Shown here piece by piece: positions 36,218 to 45,843 of a stretch of 64,000 bases of DNA. The DNA comes from Pseudomonas syringae. Lineage in GTDB: Bacteria; Pseudomonadota; Gammaproteobacteria; Pseudomonadales; Pseudomonadaceae. The DNA is taken from positions 4,234,001-4,298,000 of the forward strand of contig NZ_CP066265.1 of NCBI RefSeq assembly GCF_023278085.1. Reading direction: 5' to 3'. Each line of letters opens with the position of its first letter. Positions within the stretch are counted from its first letter, which is position 1. Below the pieces are notes generated by a model. That model saw only the letters and a list, made by a program, of their open reading frames with translations. It ran no database searches and had not been told where the DNA came from. Both the position numbers and the translations under genes were made by a program.

Positions 36218-37726
36218 ATGGCGCATAACGAAGCAGTCGACGTAGTACTGGTCGGAGCGGGCATCATGAGTGCCACGCTGGCGGTATTGCTCAAAGAGCT
36301 CGACCCCGGCCTGAAGCTGGAAGTCGTTGAGCTGATGGATTCCGGCGCTGCGGAGAGTTCCAACCCGTGGAACAACGCCGGCACCGGTCATGCCGGTCTG
36401 TGCGAGCTGAACTACACGCCGCCCGCCGCCGATGGCTCCATCGACATCAAGAAAGCCGTACACATCAATACCCAGTTCGAGGTCTCGAAGCAGTTCTGGG
36501 CCTACCTGGCACGCAAGGGCACCTTCGGTTCGGCGAAGTCGTTCATCAATCAGGTCCCGCACCTGAGCTTCGTGCAGGGCGAAAAAGGCATCTCGTTCCT
36601 CAAGACCCGTTTTGAGGCGATGAGCAAGCATCACGCGTTCTCTTCGATGGAATACACCGAAGACAAGGCCAGGCTGGCCGAGTGGATGCCGCTGATGATG
36701 CCCGGACGTCCGGCCGACGAAAAAATCGCGGCAACGCGCATGATGAACGGCACTGACGTCAATTTCGGTGCGCTGACCAATCAGTTGCTCACTCACCTCT
36801 CCCGCTCTGCGGACGCGCAGATCAAGTACCGCAGCCGTGTCACTGATCTGACCCGCAAGGGTGCTGGCTGGACCGTGACCGTCAAGGACGTGAACGGCGG
36901 CGGCACGCGGCAGATCGACGCAAAATTCGTGTTCCTTGGCGCAGGTGGCGCAGCACTGCCGCTGTTGCAGCTCTCGGGCATCGAAGAAAGCAAAGGGTTT
37001 GGCGGCTTCCCGGTCAGCGGCCAGTGGCTGCGTTGTGACAACCCGGAAGTGGTCAGGCACCATCAGGCCAAGGTCTACAGCCAGGCAGCGGTCGGTTCGC
37101 CACCGATGTCGGTGCCGCACCTGGACACCCGTGTGGTCGACGGCAAGAAATCCCTGTTGTTCGGGCCTTATGCCGGCTTTACCACCAAGTTCCTGAAACA
37201 CGGATCGTTCCTCGACCTGCCGCTCTCTGTGCGTATCGCCAACATCAAGCCGATGCTGGCTGTGGCGCGCGACAACATGGACCTGACCAAGTACCTGGTC
37301 AGCGAAGTGATGCAGTCGATGGAGCAACGTCTGGAATCGCTGCGGCGCTTTTATCCGCAGGCGAAAGCCGAAGACTGGCGTCTGGAAGTGGCAGGGCAAC
37401 GGGTACAGATCATCAAGAAAGACCCGAAAAAAGGCGGCGTTCTGCAATTCGGCACCGAACTGGTTTCTGCGCAGGATGGTTCGCTGGCCGCGTTGCTCGG
37501 CGCCTCGCCAGGTGCGTCGGTGACGGTTTCGATCATGCTGGAGTTGCTTGAGCGCTGCTTCCCGGAAAAAACCCGTACTGAATGGGCCGCGAAGCTCAAC
37601 GAGATTTTCCCGGCTCGCGAGAAGATTCTGGAAACCGATGCGCAGCTCTACGAACGCATCAGCAGCCAGAACGACGAGGCCCTGGAACTGGTCGAGAAGA
37701 GCAATCAGGAACAGACGTTTGCCTGA
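36218..37726 (+). CDS. mqo: Malate:quinone oxidoreductase
   Basis: FAD-dependent peripheral membrane enzyme of 502 residues oxidising malate to oxaloacetate with electrons passed to quinone (TCA cycle). N-terminal FAD motif [17 protein letters not shown] and the Mqo-specific [20 protein letters not shown] are present. GGAG lies 8 bases before the ATG. A terminator follows 50 bp after the stop. Gene order with PA4642-like, hpt and upp downstream matches P. aeruginosa mqoB (PA4640). Confidence 0.96.
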   Translation: MAHNEAVDVVLVGAGIMSATLAVLLKELDPGLKLEVVELMDSGAAESSNPWNNAGTGHAGLCELNYTPPAADGSIDIKKAVHINTQFEVSKQFWAYLARKGTFGSAKSFINQVPHLSFVQGEKGISFLKTRFEAMSKHHAFSSMEYTEDKARLAEWMPLMMPGRPADEKIAATRMMNGTDVNFGALTNQLLTHLSRSADAQIKYRSRVTDLTRKGAGWTVTVKDVNGGGTRQIDAKFVFLGAGGAALPLLQLSGIEESKGFGGFPVSGQWLRCDNPEVVRHHQAKVYSQAAVGSPPMSVPHLDTRVVDGKKSLLFGPYAGFTTKFLKHGSFLDLPLSVRIANIKPMLAVARDNMDLTKYLVSEVMQSMEQRLESLRRFYPQAKAEDWRLEVAGQRVQIIKKDPKKGGVLQFGTELVSAQDGSLAALLGASPGASVTVSIMLELLERCFPEKTRTEWAAKLNEIFPAREKILETDAQLYERISSQNDEALELVEKSNQEQTFA

Positions 37727-37775
37727 TGATTTCTGCTGCGTGAACAGGTTGTAAAAACCATACGCTGTAAAAACC

Positions 37776-37812
37776 AAAAGCCCCGTGAGCTCTTTCGAGC
37801 CACGGGGCTTTT
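37776..37812. terminator. Bidirectional intrinsic terminator
   Basis: AAAAGCCCCGTG (37776-37787) and CACGGGGCTTTT (37801-37812) form a perfect 12-bp stem flanked by A and T runs. It serves mqo and the convergent methyltransferase gene. Confidence 0.92.
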
Positions 37813-37824
37813 TATTAGCGCCTG

Positions 37825-38721
37825 TCAGAGGCTTTTCGACAGCACCGCGATATGTTCCGGGCCAATCCCGCAGCAACCGCCAATGTGCGTGGCACCGCGC
37901 TTGACCCAGTCCGCCGCCCACTGCTGATAACCCTGCGGGTCGAGGTCTTCACGCAACTCGTCCAGACCGTCGTTGGCCTTGGCATCCTTGGGCTGCGGCG
38001 GGAAGGCGTTGGCGTAGGCGCCAATGGCGATATCGACACCCAATGACTCAAATACCTCACGCGCCGCGTCGATCGCACCGCCAATCACTTCCGGCTGACT
38101 GCAGTTGAACAGCAGGGTCGCGACACCCATCTCTGCCGCAGCCCTTGCCGCGTCGGCAACCGGCTCGCCGGAACGCAGGCGCGGAACTGCATCGGTGTCT
38201 TCGTCCTGCAAGGTAAACGACAACCAGAACGGTTTGCCATCAGCGGGCAGACCGGCGCGGATGGTCTGCGCTTCGAGGATGCAGCTCTGTGTTTCGGCCA
38301 GCCACAGGTCGACGTAAGGCGACAAGCCGGCAACCAGCGGTTTCAGCACATCAGCGGCCAGTTCAGGCTTATACAGGTCCGGGCGATAGGAGCCGAACAG
38401 CGGCGGGATCGAACCGGCGACGCGCGCACGACCGCCCGACGCATCGGCCGACTCACGCGCCAGTCGCCCGGCCAGTGCCGCCAGCGCCTGACCTTCGCGT
38501 GCGAAGCGCTCTTCGCCAATGTGAAACGGTACAACCGCGTAACTGTTGCTGGTAATGACCTGCGCGCCACTTTCGATATAAGCGGCGTGTACCGCACTGA
38601 CCGCCTCAGGCGCTTCGCTTAATGCCAGCGCCGACCATTCAGGCTGACGAAACGGCGCACCGCGACGCTGTAGTTCGCGGCCCATGCCGCCATCGAGAAT
38701 TACAGTTGTGCCCTGGGTCAT
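37825..38721 (-). CDS. Homocysteine S-methyltransferase family protein (MmuM-like)
   Basis: Zinc-dependent methyltransferase of 298 residues that transfers a methyl group, typically from S-methylmethionine, to homocysteine. The three zinc cysteines are visible: one in FNCSQPE and two in HIGGCCGIGPEHI. The ATG at 38721 starts MTQGTTVILDGGMGRELQRRG; an upstream in-frame ATG at 38757 gives a poor extension. Divergent from an amino-acid-type transporter pair, which may import its methyl donor. Confidence 0.88.
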   Translation of the reverse strand: MTQGTTVILDGGMGRELQRRGAPFRQPEWSALALSEAPEAVSAVHAAYIESGAQVITSNSYAVVPFHIGEERFAREGQALAALAGRLARESADASGGRARVAGSIPPLFGSYRPDLYKPELAADVLKPLVAGLSPYVDLWLAETQSCILEAQTIRAGLPADGKPFWLSFTLQDEDTDAVPRLRSGEPVADAARAAAEMGVATLLFNCSQPEVIGGAIDAAREVFESLGVDIAIGAYANAFPPQPKDAKANDGLDELREDLDPQGYQQWAADWVKRGATHIGGCCGIGPEHIAVLSKSL

Positions 38722-38831
38722 ATGTGATCTGCTTATATGTATATGAAAAAAACTCATTATGAGTCAGTCTTGTATACCGTATTTAATACGTCCCTTTAAT
38801 CAAACTACAAACACTTTTTCAGGGGATATCT

Positions 38832-39653
38832 GTGAATTATCGCGCTCTGCTAGGCATTGGCCTGGTCACTCTGGCTGCCTCCACTCAAGCTCTGGCCGGC
38901 GCCACGCTGGATCGCGTGCAGAAAAACAAAGAGTTGGTCAACGTCCTGATGGAAAGTTACCCGCCCTTCTCTTTCCTGAATGACAAGAACGAACTGGACG
39001 GCTTCGACGTGGACGTCGCCAAGGCCGTGGCGCAGAAGCTAGGCGTCAAATTGCGCCTCGAAACGCCCTCCTGGGACGTGATCGCCGCAGGCCACTGGAG
39101 CGGCCGTTATGACATCTGCGTCTGCTCGATGACCCCAAGCAAGGCCCGCGCTGAAGTCTTCAACTTCCCGGTCGAGTACTACGCTTCGCCTGCGGTGATT
39201 GTGGTCAACGCAACAGACGACCGTATCCACTCGGCCAAGGACTTGAGCGGCAAGAAAGTCGGCCTGACCAGCGCCTCCAGTTACGAAAGTTACCTGAACA
39301 AGAACCTGGTCATCGACGGCGCGGAAGACAAGCCTTTGCAGTACCCGTTCGAAGACGTGCAGATCGCCCCGTATGACAACGATAACGTGGCCTTTCAGGA
39401 CCTCGGTCTCGGCGCTGGCAAGCGGCTGGACGCTATCCTCACCAATCTGGTGACGGCAAAGCCGCGTCTGGATCAGGACAAGCGCTTCAAACTGGCCGGT
39501 GAGACGCTGTACGAAGAACCCAACTCGGTGGCCATCGAGAAAGACGATCCGGAATGGGACGCCAAGGTCCGCGAAGTCTTCGCTGAACTAAAGAAAGACG
39601 GCACCTTGAGCAAGTTGTCGCAAAAGTGGATCGGTGCTGATATCAGCAAATGA
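38832..39653 (+). CDS. Amino-acid-type ABC transporter substrate-binding protein
   Basis: Periplasmic binding protein of 273 residues, SBP_bac_3 family. A signal peptide (VTLAASTQALAG) is followed by PPFSFLNDKNELDGFDVDVAKAVA, the family ligand-binding start. Starts with GTG at 38832 after CAGGGGA. Its stop overlaps the permease ATG as ATGA. Divergence from the MmuM-like gene suggests S-methylmethionine or another sulfur amino acid as ligand; this is inference. Confidence 0.88.
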   Translation: MNYRALLGIGLVTLAASTQALAGATLDRVQKNKELVNVLMESYPPFSFLNDKNELDGFDVDVAKAVAQKLGVKLRLETPSWDVIAAGHWSGRYDICVCSMTPSKARAEVFNFPVEYYASPAVIVVNATDDRIHSAKDLSGKKVGLTSASSYESYLNKNLVIDGAEDKPLQYPFEDVQIAPYDNDNVAFQDLGLGAGKRLDAILTNLVTAKPRLDQDKRFKLAGETLYEEPNSVAIEKDDPEWDAKVREVFAELKKDGTLSKLSQKWIGADISK

Positions 39654-40483
39654 CTTCTTTCCAGCCCCAACGCCCACCCGAGCAGGCCGATCAAGGCTTG
39701 CTCAAGCGAGTCTTCGGTTTCCGCACGCGGCTTTACCTGACCTGGCTGGTCATGTTTGTGCTGTTTGCCGGGTTTTTCCTGAGTTTCGATCTGAAGCTGT
39801 CGATCATTATCGACAAACTGCCCAACCTGATCGGCCTGCATCTGGCGCCCAACGGCTTTCTGCAGGGCGCGGCACTGACGTTGTTTGTGTCGGTGTGTTC
39901 GATTGCGGTTTCGGTGGTGCTGGGCTTTGTCACCGCGCTGGCGAGGCTCTCCAGCAGTGCTGTCGCATTCGGCATCGCCAGCTTTTACGCCTCGTTCTTT
40001 CGCGGTACGCCGTTACTGATCCAGATTCTGCTGATCTATCTGGGCTTGCCGCAGGTGGGTATTGTGCCGGGTGCGATCATGGCGGGGGTTATTGCCTTGT
40101 CGCTCAACTACGGGGCCTATCTGAGCGAAATCTTCCGTGCCGGGATCATCGGCGTCGCGGCCGGGCAGCGTGAAGCAGCCCTGGCCCTGGCGCTGCGTCC
40201 GGCCCAGATCTTCTGGCGCGTCACCCTGCCCCAGGCCATGCGCACCATCATCCCGCCGACCACCAACCAGTTCATCTCCATGCTCAAGGACTCGTCACTG
40301 ATCTCGGTGATGGGCGTCTGGGAAGTGATGTTTCTGGCCCAGTCCTATGGCCGGTCCAGCTACCGCTACATCGAAATGCTGACCACCGCAGCGGTGCTGT
40401 ACTGGATCATGTCGATCGGGCTGGAGCTGTTGCAGTCGCGGCTGGAAAAGCATTACGGCAAGGCGTATCAGGCGCGGAAGTAG
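39650..40483 (+). CDS. Amino-acid-type ABC transporter permease
   Basis: HisM/GlnP-type permease of 277 residues. About five hydrophobic segments and the EAA loop (AAGQREAALALALRPAQIFWRVTLPQA) that contacts the ATPase are present. No ATPase gene follows; the operon ends at a repeat array. The missing ATPase must be encoded elsewhere or shared. Confidence 0.88.
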   Translation: MTSFQPQRPPEQADQGLLKRVFGFRTRLYLTWLVMFVLFAGFFLSFDLKLSIIIDKLPNLIGLHLAPNGFLQGAALTLFVSVCSIAVSVVLGFVTALARLSSSAVAFGIASFYASFFRGTPLLIQILLIYLGLPQVGIVPGAIMAGVIALSLNYGAYLSEIFRAGIIGVAAGQREAALALALRPAQIFWRVTLPQAMRTIIPPTTNQFISMLKDSSLISVMGVWEVMFLAQSYGRSSYRYIEMLTTAAVLYWIMSIGLELLQSRLEKHYGKAYQARK

Positions 40484-40519
40484 CTGCAGCGGTTCGTATT
40501 AAGCTCCGTGTGGGAATAC

Positions 40520-40951
40520 GGCTCGATGTGCTGTGCAGCGTGGCTGTGTGACGCAGAGCGTCACGAAATGCATGCCAACGCGGAGCATTGGCACGATAGG
40601 CGTTCTCTTGTACGCCTCTCGTTCCTCACGCTCCGCGTGGGAATGCAGTTCCGGACGCTCTGCGTCCAGCTCTGGCACGATAGGTGTTCTCCTGCACGCC
40701 TCTCGTTCCTCACGCTCCGCGTGGGAATGCAGTTCCGGACGCTCTGCGTCCAGCTCTGGCACGATAGGTGTTCCCTTGCACGCCTCTCGTTCCTCACGCT
40801 CCGCGTGGGAATGCAGTTCCGGACGCTCTGCGTCCAGCTCTGGAACGATAGGTGTTCCCTTACACACCTCTCGTTCCTCACGCTCCGCGTGGGAATGCAG
40901 TTCCGGACGCTCTGCGTCCAGCCCTGATGACGCGGAGCATTGGCACGATAG
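40520..40951. repeat. Tandem array of 84-bp repeat units
   Basis: Four consecutive units of 84 bp begin at 40589, 40673, 40757 and 40841 and end at 40924, flanked by degenerate half copies. Each unit contains CACGCTCCGCGTGGGAATGC and GGACGCTCTGCGTCC, the same family as the single copies elsewhere in the window. Because 84 is a multiple of three, long false reading frames run through the array on both strands. Confidence 0.92.
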
Positions 40952-41239
40952 TCAGCCGCGGGCTTTCTCGATCAGTTCGATGTACTCGTCGGCATTACGC
41001 TGATCCTTGATCAGGGCGATGAAGTCGTTGCCGTGCTCGTCCTTGCCATCGAAGTCATGGCCCGCTTCCTTGAAGAACACCAGAAAGCGCTCGAAATCGT
41101 TGATGCGCAGGCCACGGTAGGCCTTGATCAGTTTGTGCAGCGACGGCGAGGTAGCATCATACGGTTCGAAGTTGAGGAACAACTTGATCTGCTCATCGCC
41201 GATCTCATCCCCAATCAACTGCTTTTTGTCTTTACGCAT
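40952..41239 (-). CDS. PA4642-like small protein
   Basis: Protein of 95 residues, charged and probably helical, beginning MRKDKKQLIGDEIGDEQIKL. It matches what I recall of the PA4642 family, which is found next to mqo/hpt in pseudomonads. Function unknown; the C-terminal FKEAGHDFDGKDEHGNDFIA repeats an ankyrin-free PA4642 pattern. Cytoplasmic. Adjacent to the repeat array. Confidence 0.8.
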   Translation of the reverse strand: MRKDKKQLIGDEIGDEQIKLFLNFEPYDATSPSLHKLIKAYRGLRINDFERFLVFFKEAGHDFDGKDEHGNDFIALIKDQRNADEYIELIEKARG

Positions 41240-41305
41240 TACAGGCTCCGGCTTGTCGCAGACACTTTAACGGGCGGGCAGTTTACCCCCCGGCGAGCGC
41301 AGGGC

Positions 41306-41806
41306 TCAACGCGCATGTGCAGTCGTATGCAGATCGGCCCAGATGTGGCCGTTGGCGTAGCTCAGGTACTGGCAATACACCTTCTCGTTGCGCAGCAGGT
41401 CAATCAGTATCCGGTACTGAGACAGCGGGTAATACAGCGTCAGCGTGCGGGATGCTTCATCGTAAGTCGGCTTCTTCAGGCTTTTGTTTTCGCCGCCATC
41501 AAAATGCACCAGCACCTGCGAGATCGACGCGCCTTTGTTCAGCGACTTGCCTTTGAGGCGCAGCGATAAAGGTGAGGTCACCGGGATGGGCTGCTGACTG
41601 GATTGCCTCTGATTACCGGCAACAATCGTGTACTCGGTCACCTGCATCAACTGTTGCTGCTCCGGCGCACCTTCGCGCAGGCTCAGGTCGTCAGGCGGCA
41701 GGTATTGCTCGTGCATGGGGCTGGCCGACACCGGCGCGGCCGGTGCCGCGAATGCCTGACCAGACAACAGCACCAACGCCAGAGCGCCGGAAATCGGTAA
41801 CTTCAT
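41306..41806 (-). CDS. Exported hypothetical protein with CsiV-like pattern
   Basis: Secreted or periplasmic protein of 166 residues, signal peptide LALVLLSGQAFAAPAAP. The mature part (SQVLVHFDGGENKSLKKPTY cut as DGGENKSL, then TLTLYYPLSQYRIL) suggests beta structure. I do not recognise a named domain with certainty. Located between the PA4642-like gene and hpt, matching PA4643/PA4644 positions. The ATG at 41806 gives a proper signal peptide. Confidence 0.7.
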   Translation of the reverse strand: MKLPISGALALVLLSGQAFAAPAAPVSASPMHEQYLPPDDLSLREGAPEQQQLMQVTEYTIVAGNQRQSSQQPIPVTSPLSLRLKGKSLNKGASISQVLVHFDGGENKSLKKPTYDEASRTLTLYYPLSQYRILIDLLRNEKVYCQYLSYANGHIWADLHTTAHAR

Positions 41807-41874
41807 TGAGGGTTTCCAGATAATTGCGAATCGACGGCCGCGCTCTTTCAAGAAGAGGCGGCCGTCAGAATGCC

Positions 41875-42432
41875 TTACATCCCTTTGACCGCATAGATGC
41901 CAGCAGCATTGCGCCAGTAGCCTTTGTAGTCCATGCCGAAACCGAAGATGTAACGGTCGATACACGGCAAGCCCACATAGTCGGCTTTCAGGTCCGGGCG
42001 TGCCTTGCGGTCGTGATCCTTGTCAATCAGCACGGCGGTGTGTACAGCGCGGGCACCGGCGTGTTTGCAGAAATCGATGATAGCGCCCAGGGTGTGACCC
42101 TCATCGAGGATGTCGTCGATGATCAGCACGTCACGATCAATGAACGAGACTTCAGGCTTGGCTTTCCAGAACAGATCGCCGCCCGTGGTTTCATTGCGAT
42201 AACGCGTCGCGTGCAGGTAAGACGCTTCCAGCGGGAAGTTCAGATGAGTCAGCAGTTTGCCCGAAAAAATCAGGCCGCCGTTCATCACGCAGAACACAAC
42301 CGGGTTGCGATCTGCCAGTTCGGCATTGATCTGCGCACCGACGCGAGCGATGGCAGCATCAACTTGCGCCTCGGTATACAGGCAGTCAGCTTCGCGCATG
42401 ATTTGACGGATATGCTCGAGATCAGCGGACAT
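41875..42432 (-). CDS. hpt: Hypoxanthine-guanine phosphoribosyltransferase
   Basis: Type I phosphoribosyltransferase of 185 residues salvaging hypoxanthine and guanine with PRPP. The PRPP loop is VLIIDDILDEGHTLG. The ATG at 42432 starts MSADLEHIRQIM; the longer frame overlaps the divergent upp promoter. Divergent from upp-uraA, giving a salvage cluster for purines and uracil. Confidence 0.95.
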   Translation of the reverse strand: MSADLEHIRQIMREADCLYTEAQVDAAIARVGAQINAELADRNPVVFCVMNGGLIFSGKLLTHLNFPLEASYLHATRYRNETTGGDLFWKAKPEVSFIDRDVLIIDDILDEGHTLGAIIDFCKHAGARAVHTAVLIDKDHDRKARPDLKADYVGLPCIDRYIFGFGMDYKGYWRNAAGIYAVKGM

Positions 42433-42640
42433 GACGCTCTCCAGGTAAGGCAGTTCAAGAAAAGCGGGCAAAGGTACGCATCCGTTCAAGCCAGAGCAAG
42501 CGATTCTGGACTAACGTTGCGAGTGTCTTCTAAAAGCCGCGAACGTCGAAGCTTCCAGCTGATACTGCACGCGCTTTAAGACAGTAACAGCTGAATAGAT
42601 TAACCTAGGCCGATTTTTTGCCCCGCTGGAGCTTTTCCCC

Positions 42641-43279
42641 ATGCCCATTCGTGAAATCCGTCATCCGCTGATCCGCCACAAGCTCGGCCTGATGCGCCGC
42701 GCCGACATCAGCACCAAGAATTTCCGTGAGCTGGCTCAGGAAGTCGGCGCGCTGCTGACGTATGAAGCAACGGCTGACCTTACGCTGGAAAACTACGATA
42801 TCCAGGGTTGGGCCGGTACGGTGTCGGTCGAGAAAATCGCCGGCAAGAAAATTACCGTAGTGCCCATCCTGCGCGCCGGTATCGGCATGCTCGACGGCGT
42901 GCTCAGCCTGATTCCGGGCGCCAAGGTCAGTGCCGTGGGCGTGGCCCGCAACGAAGAAACCCTGCAAGCACACACGTACCTGGAAAAGCTGGTTCCGGAA
43001 ATCGACGAGCGTCTGGCCATGATCATCGATCCGATGCTGGCTACCGGCAGCTCCATGGTCGCGACTATCGACCTGCTCAAGAAAGCCGGCTGCAAGGAAA
43101 TCCGCGCCATGGTACTGGTCGCCGCGCCCGAAGGCATTGCGGCGGTGGAAAAGGCCCACCCGGATGTGATGATCTACACCGCCTCCATCGACGAACGCCT
43201 CAACGAACACGGCTACATCATTCCGGGCCTGGGCGATGCCGGTGACAAGATTTTCGGCACCAAACAGAAGGACGCGTAA
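42641..43279 (+). CDS. upp: Uracil phosphoribosyltransferase
   Basis: Enzyme of 212 residues converting uracil and PRPP to UMP. Typical motifs are [23 protein letters not shown] and the PRPP loop [11 protein letters not shown]. The C-terminal uracil-binding [13 protein letters not shown] is intact. Four bases separate its stop from the uraA ATG. Links to the rut island, which degrades uracil: the two use the same substrate for opposite ends. Confidence 0.97.
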   Translation: MPIREIRHPLIRHKLGLMRRADISTKNFRELAQEVGALLTYEATADLTLENYDIQGWAGTVSVEKIAGKKITVVPILRAGIGMLDGVLSLIPGAKVSAVGVARNEETLQAHTYLEKLVPEIDERLAMIIDPMLATGSSMVATIDLLKKAGCKEIRAMVLVAAPEGIAAVEKAHPDVMIYTASIDERLNEHGYIIPGLGDAGDKIFGTKQKDA

Positions 43280-43283
43280 CCCG

Positions 43284-44561
43284 ATGACGCAGCAGGAGTT
43301 CAACGATCCACTGTGGCGCACGATCCTTTCCGGTGCGCAAATGCTGTTCGTGGCGTTCGGCGCGCTGGTGCTGATGCCGCTGATTACCGGGCTCGATCCT
43401 AATGTCGCGCTGTTTACCGCAGGGCTTGGCACGCTGTTGTTCCAGATCATCACCGGCCGTCAGGTGCCGGTGTTTCTGGCCTCGAGCTTTGCTTTCATCA
43501 CCCCGATCATTCTCGCCAAAGGTCAGTTCGGCCTGGCCGCGACCATGGGCGGCGTGATGGCAGCAGGCTTCGTCTATACCTTTCTCGGTCTGGCGGTGAA
43601 GATCAAAGGCACCGGGTTCATTGACCGCTTGCTGCCACCGGTGGTCATCGGGCCGGTGATCATCTCGATCGGTCTGGCCATGGCGCCGATTGCGGCCAAC
43701 ATGGCGATGGGCAAGACCGGCGATGGCGTGCAGCTGATCCCGTATCAAACCGCCATGCTGATTTCGATGCCTGCGTTGCTGACCACCTTGATCGTGGCCG
43801 TGTTCGGCAAAGGTATTTTCCGTCTGGTGCCGATCATCTCCGGTGTGCTGGTGGGGTTTGCCCTGTCGTTCTACTTCGGCGTGGTCGATACCCAGAAGAT
43901 CGCCGACGCGTCCTGGCTGGCCCTGCCGCACTTCACGGCACCGGAATTCAACTGGCAGGCGATTCTGTTCATTGTCCCGGTGGCGCTGGCGCCGGCCATC
44001 GAGCACATCGGCGGCGTGATTGCAGTCGGCAGCGTGACCGGACGCGATTACCTGAAAAAACCGGGCCTGCATCGCACGCTGTTCGGTGATGGCGTGGCAA
44101 CGACCATGGCTGGCCTGTTCGGCGGACCGCCCAACACCACCTACGCCGAAGTCACTGGCGCAGTGATGCTGACCAAGAACTACAACCCGCAAATCATGAT
44201 CTGGGCGTCGTTCTTTGCGATCATCCTGGCGTTCATCGGCAAGTTCGGCGCACTGCTGCAAAGCATCCCGGTGCCGGTGATGGGCGGGATTCTGTGCCTG
44301 CTGTTCGGTTCAATTGCGGCGGTCGGCATGAACACGTTGATCCGCCACAAGATCGACCTGGCCGAAGCACGCAACCTGGTGATCGTTTCGGTAACGCTGG
44401 TGTTCGGCATCGGCGGCGTGCTGATCGGCACCGGCAACGGTCCGAACGATTTTGGCCTGAAAGGCATCGCCCTCTGCGCCATTACCGCTATCGTCCTGAA
44501 CCTGATTTTGCCGGGTAATGACAGCTGGAAGAACAAGCAACTGGATGATCAGTTGCCGTAA
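43284..44561 (+). CDS. uraA: Uracil:proton symporter UraA (NCS2/NAT family)
   Basis: Inner-membrane permease of 425 residues with about 12-14 hydrophobic segments. NCS2 hallmarks are GPVIISIGLAMAPI, the AIEHIGGVIAVGSVTGRDYL segment with the substrate-binding Glu, and GGPPNTTYAEVTG. Transports uracil for upp. The ATG at 43284 lies 4 bases after upp. It may also feed the rut pathway, which lacks its own RutG here. Confidence 0.95.
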   Translation: MTQQEFNDPLWRTILSGAQMLFVAFGALVLMPLITGLDPNVALFTAGLGTLLFQIITGRQVPVFLASSFAFITPIILAKGQFGLAATMGGVMAAGFVYTFLGLAVKIKGTGFIDRLLPPVVIGPVIISIGLAMAPIAANMAMGKTGDGVQLIPYQTAMLISMPALLTTLIVAVFGKGIFRLVPIISGVLVGFALSFYFGVVDTQKIADASWLALPHFTAPEFNWQAILFIVPVALAPAIEHIGGVIAVGSVTGRDYLKKPGLHRTLFGDGVATTMAGLFGGPPNTTYAEVTGAVMLTKNYNPQIMIWASFFAIILAFIGKFGALLQSIPVPVMGGILCLLFGSIAAVGMNTLIRHKIDLAEARNLVIVSVTLVFGIGGVLIGTGNGPNDFGLKGIALCAITAIVLNLILPGNDSWKNKQLDDQLP

Positions 44562-44584
44562 GACCTGGCTGGAGTGGGCTTGAC

Positions 44585-44781
44585 TATGGTGCCAATGCTC
44601 CACGTTGACGTGCGGTTCTGGACGTTCTGCGTCCGATCCTGAGGGTGCGGTGCGACGCAGATTTGTGACGCGGAGCGTCACCCAAGGCATTCCCACGCTG
44701 GAGCGTGAGGAACGATAAGCGTCTGGACTATCGTGCCCATGCTCCGCGTGGGCATGCCGTTCTGGACGCTCTGCGTCCGCT
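44585..44781. repeat. Two P. syringae-type repeats back to back
   Basis: A diverged copy (GGTTCTGGACGTTCTGCGTCC) is followed by GTGACGCGGAGCGTCAC, a GGAGCGTGAGGAACGATAAG block, and a clean copy with ATGCTCCGCGTGGGCATGCC and GGACGCTCTGCGTCC. It separates uraA from convergent hemH. Confidence 0.75.
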
Positions 44782-44797
44782 TTTGATGTTCAGCGCA

Positions 44798-45820
44798 TCA
44801 CAACATCAACGGCGCACGCTCGCACAGTCTGCTAAGTTCTTTTGCCCAGTTCGGGTCGTCGTTCAGGCAAGGGATCAGGATCAGCTCCTCTCCCCCCGCT
44901 TCCTTGAACTGCTCGGCACCACGGTCGCCGATCTCTTCCAGCGTCTCGATGCAGTCAGCCACGAACGCCGGGCACATCACCAGCAGCTTCTTCACGCCTT
45001 TCGCCGCCAGTTCGTCCAGGCGCGCCTCGGTGTAGGGTTCGATCCACTTGGCGCGCCCCAGTCGCGACTGGAACGACACCGACCATTTGCCATCAGGAAT
45101 GCCCATGCGCTTGGCAAACGCCGCAGCCGATTGTATGCATTGGGCGCGATAGCAGGTGGCGAGCACTTCGGCTGGCGCAGTCATGCAGCAATCGTCCTTG
45201 AGGCAGTGCTTGCCGGTCGGGTCGAGCTTGTGCAGATGCCGCTCGGGCAGGCCGTGAAAACTCAGCAGCAGGTGATCGTAGGACTGTTCCAGATGCGGGC
45301 GCACGCTTTCTACCAGTGCACTGAGGTACTCAGGCTGATCGTAGAACGGCTGGAGTACCGAGAACTGCATCTTCAACGATTTGGCGCGCACGACGCGCTT
45401 GGCCTCTTCGATGACGGTGGTCACCGTACTGTCGGCAAACTGCGGATACAGCGGCGCAAGCGTGACCTTCTTGAAGCCCTGCTCTGCCAGACGCGTCAGC
45501 ACGGTTTCAACCGACGGCTCGCCATAACGCATCGCCAGTTCCACCGGCCCATGCGACCACTCTTTTTTCACCGCGGCCTGAAGACGCTTGCTCAGCACCA
45601 CCAGCGGCGAGCCTTCATCCCACCAGATGGAGGCATAGGCATGCGCCGACTGTTCGGGCCGCTTGATCAGAATCAGCGACACCAGCAGCCGGCGCACCGG
45701 CCATGGCAGATCGATTACATACGGATCCATCAGGAACTGGTTCAGGTAACTGCGCACGTCTGCCACTTGAGTAGAAGCAGGCGAACCCAGATTGACCAGC
45801 AACAAAGCGTGATCGGTCAT
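44798..45820 (-). CDS. hemH: Ferrochelatase
   Basis: Inserts Fe2+ into protoporphyrin IX, last step of haem synthesis; 340 residues, membrane-associated. The catalytic His is in [12 protein letters not shown], with the partner Glu in PCLND-region context ([18 protein letters not shown]). Encoded next to the TIGR01777 gene with 23 bases between, likely one transcript. Confidence 0.95.
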   Translation of the reverse strand: MTDHALLLVNLGSPASTQVADVRSYLNQFLMDPYVIDLPWPVRRLLVSLILIKRPEQSAHAYASIWWDEGSPLVVLSKRLQAAVKKEWSHGPVELAMRYGEPSVETVLTRLAEQGFKKVTLAPLYPQFADSTVTTVIEEAKRVVRAKSLKMQFSVLQPFYDQPEYLSALVESVRPHLEQSYDHLLLSFHGLPERHLHKLDPTGKHCLKDDCCMTAPAEVLATCYRAQCIQSAAAFAKRMGIPDGKWSVSFQSRLGRAKWIEPYTEARLDELAAKGVKKLLVMCPAFVADCIETLEEIGDRGAEQFKEAGGEELILIPCLNDDPNWAKELSRLCERAPLML

Positions 45821-45843
45821 GCAACATCCTATTTCAATGGCTT

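Noticed and set aside
36215..37921. 568-codon minus-strand frame opposite mqo
   Set aside because: Shadow of a high-GC gene; mqo on the plus strand has all family motifs.
40508..41003. Long frames of 100-156 codons on both strands through the repeat array
   Set aside because: They are produced by the 84-bp period (multiple of three) and simply repeat the same 28 residues.
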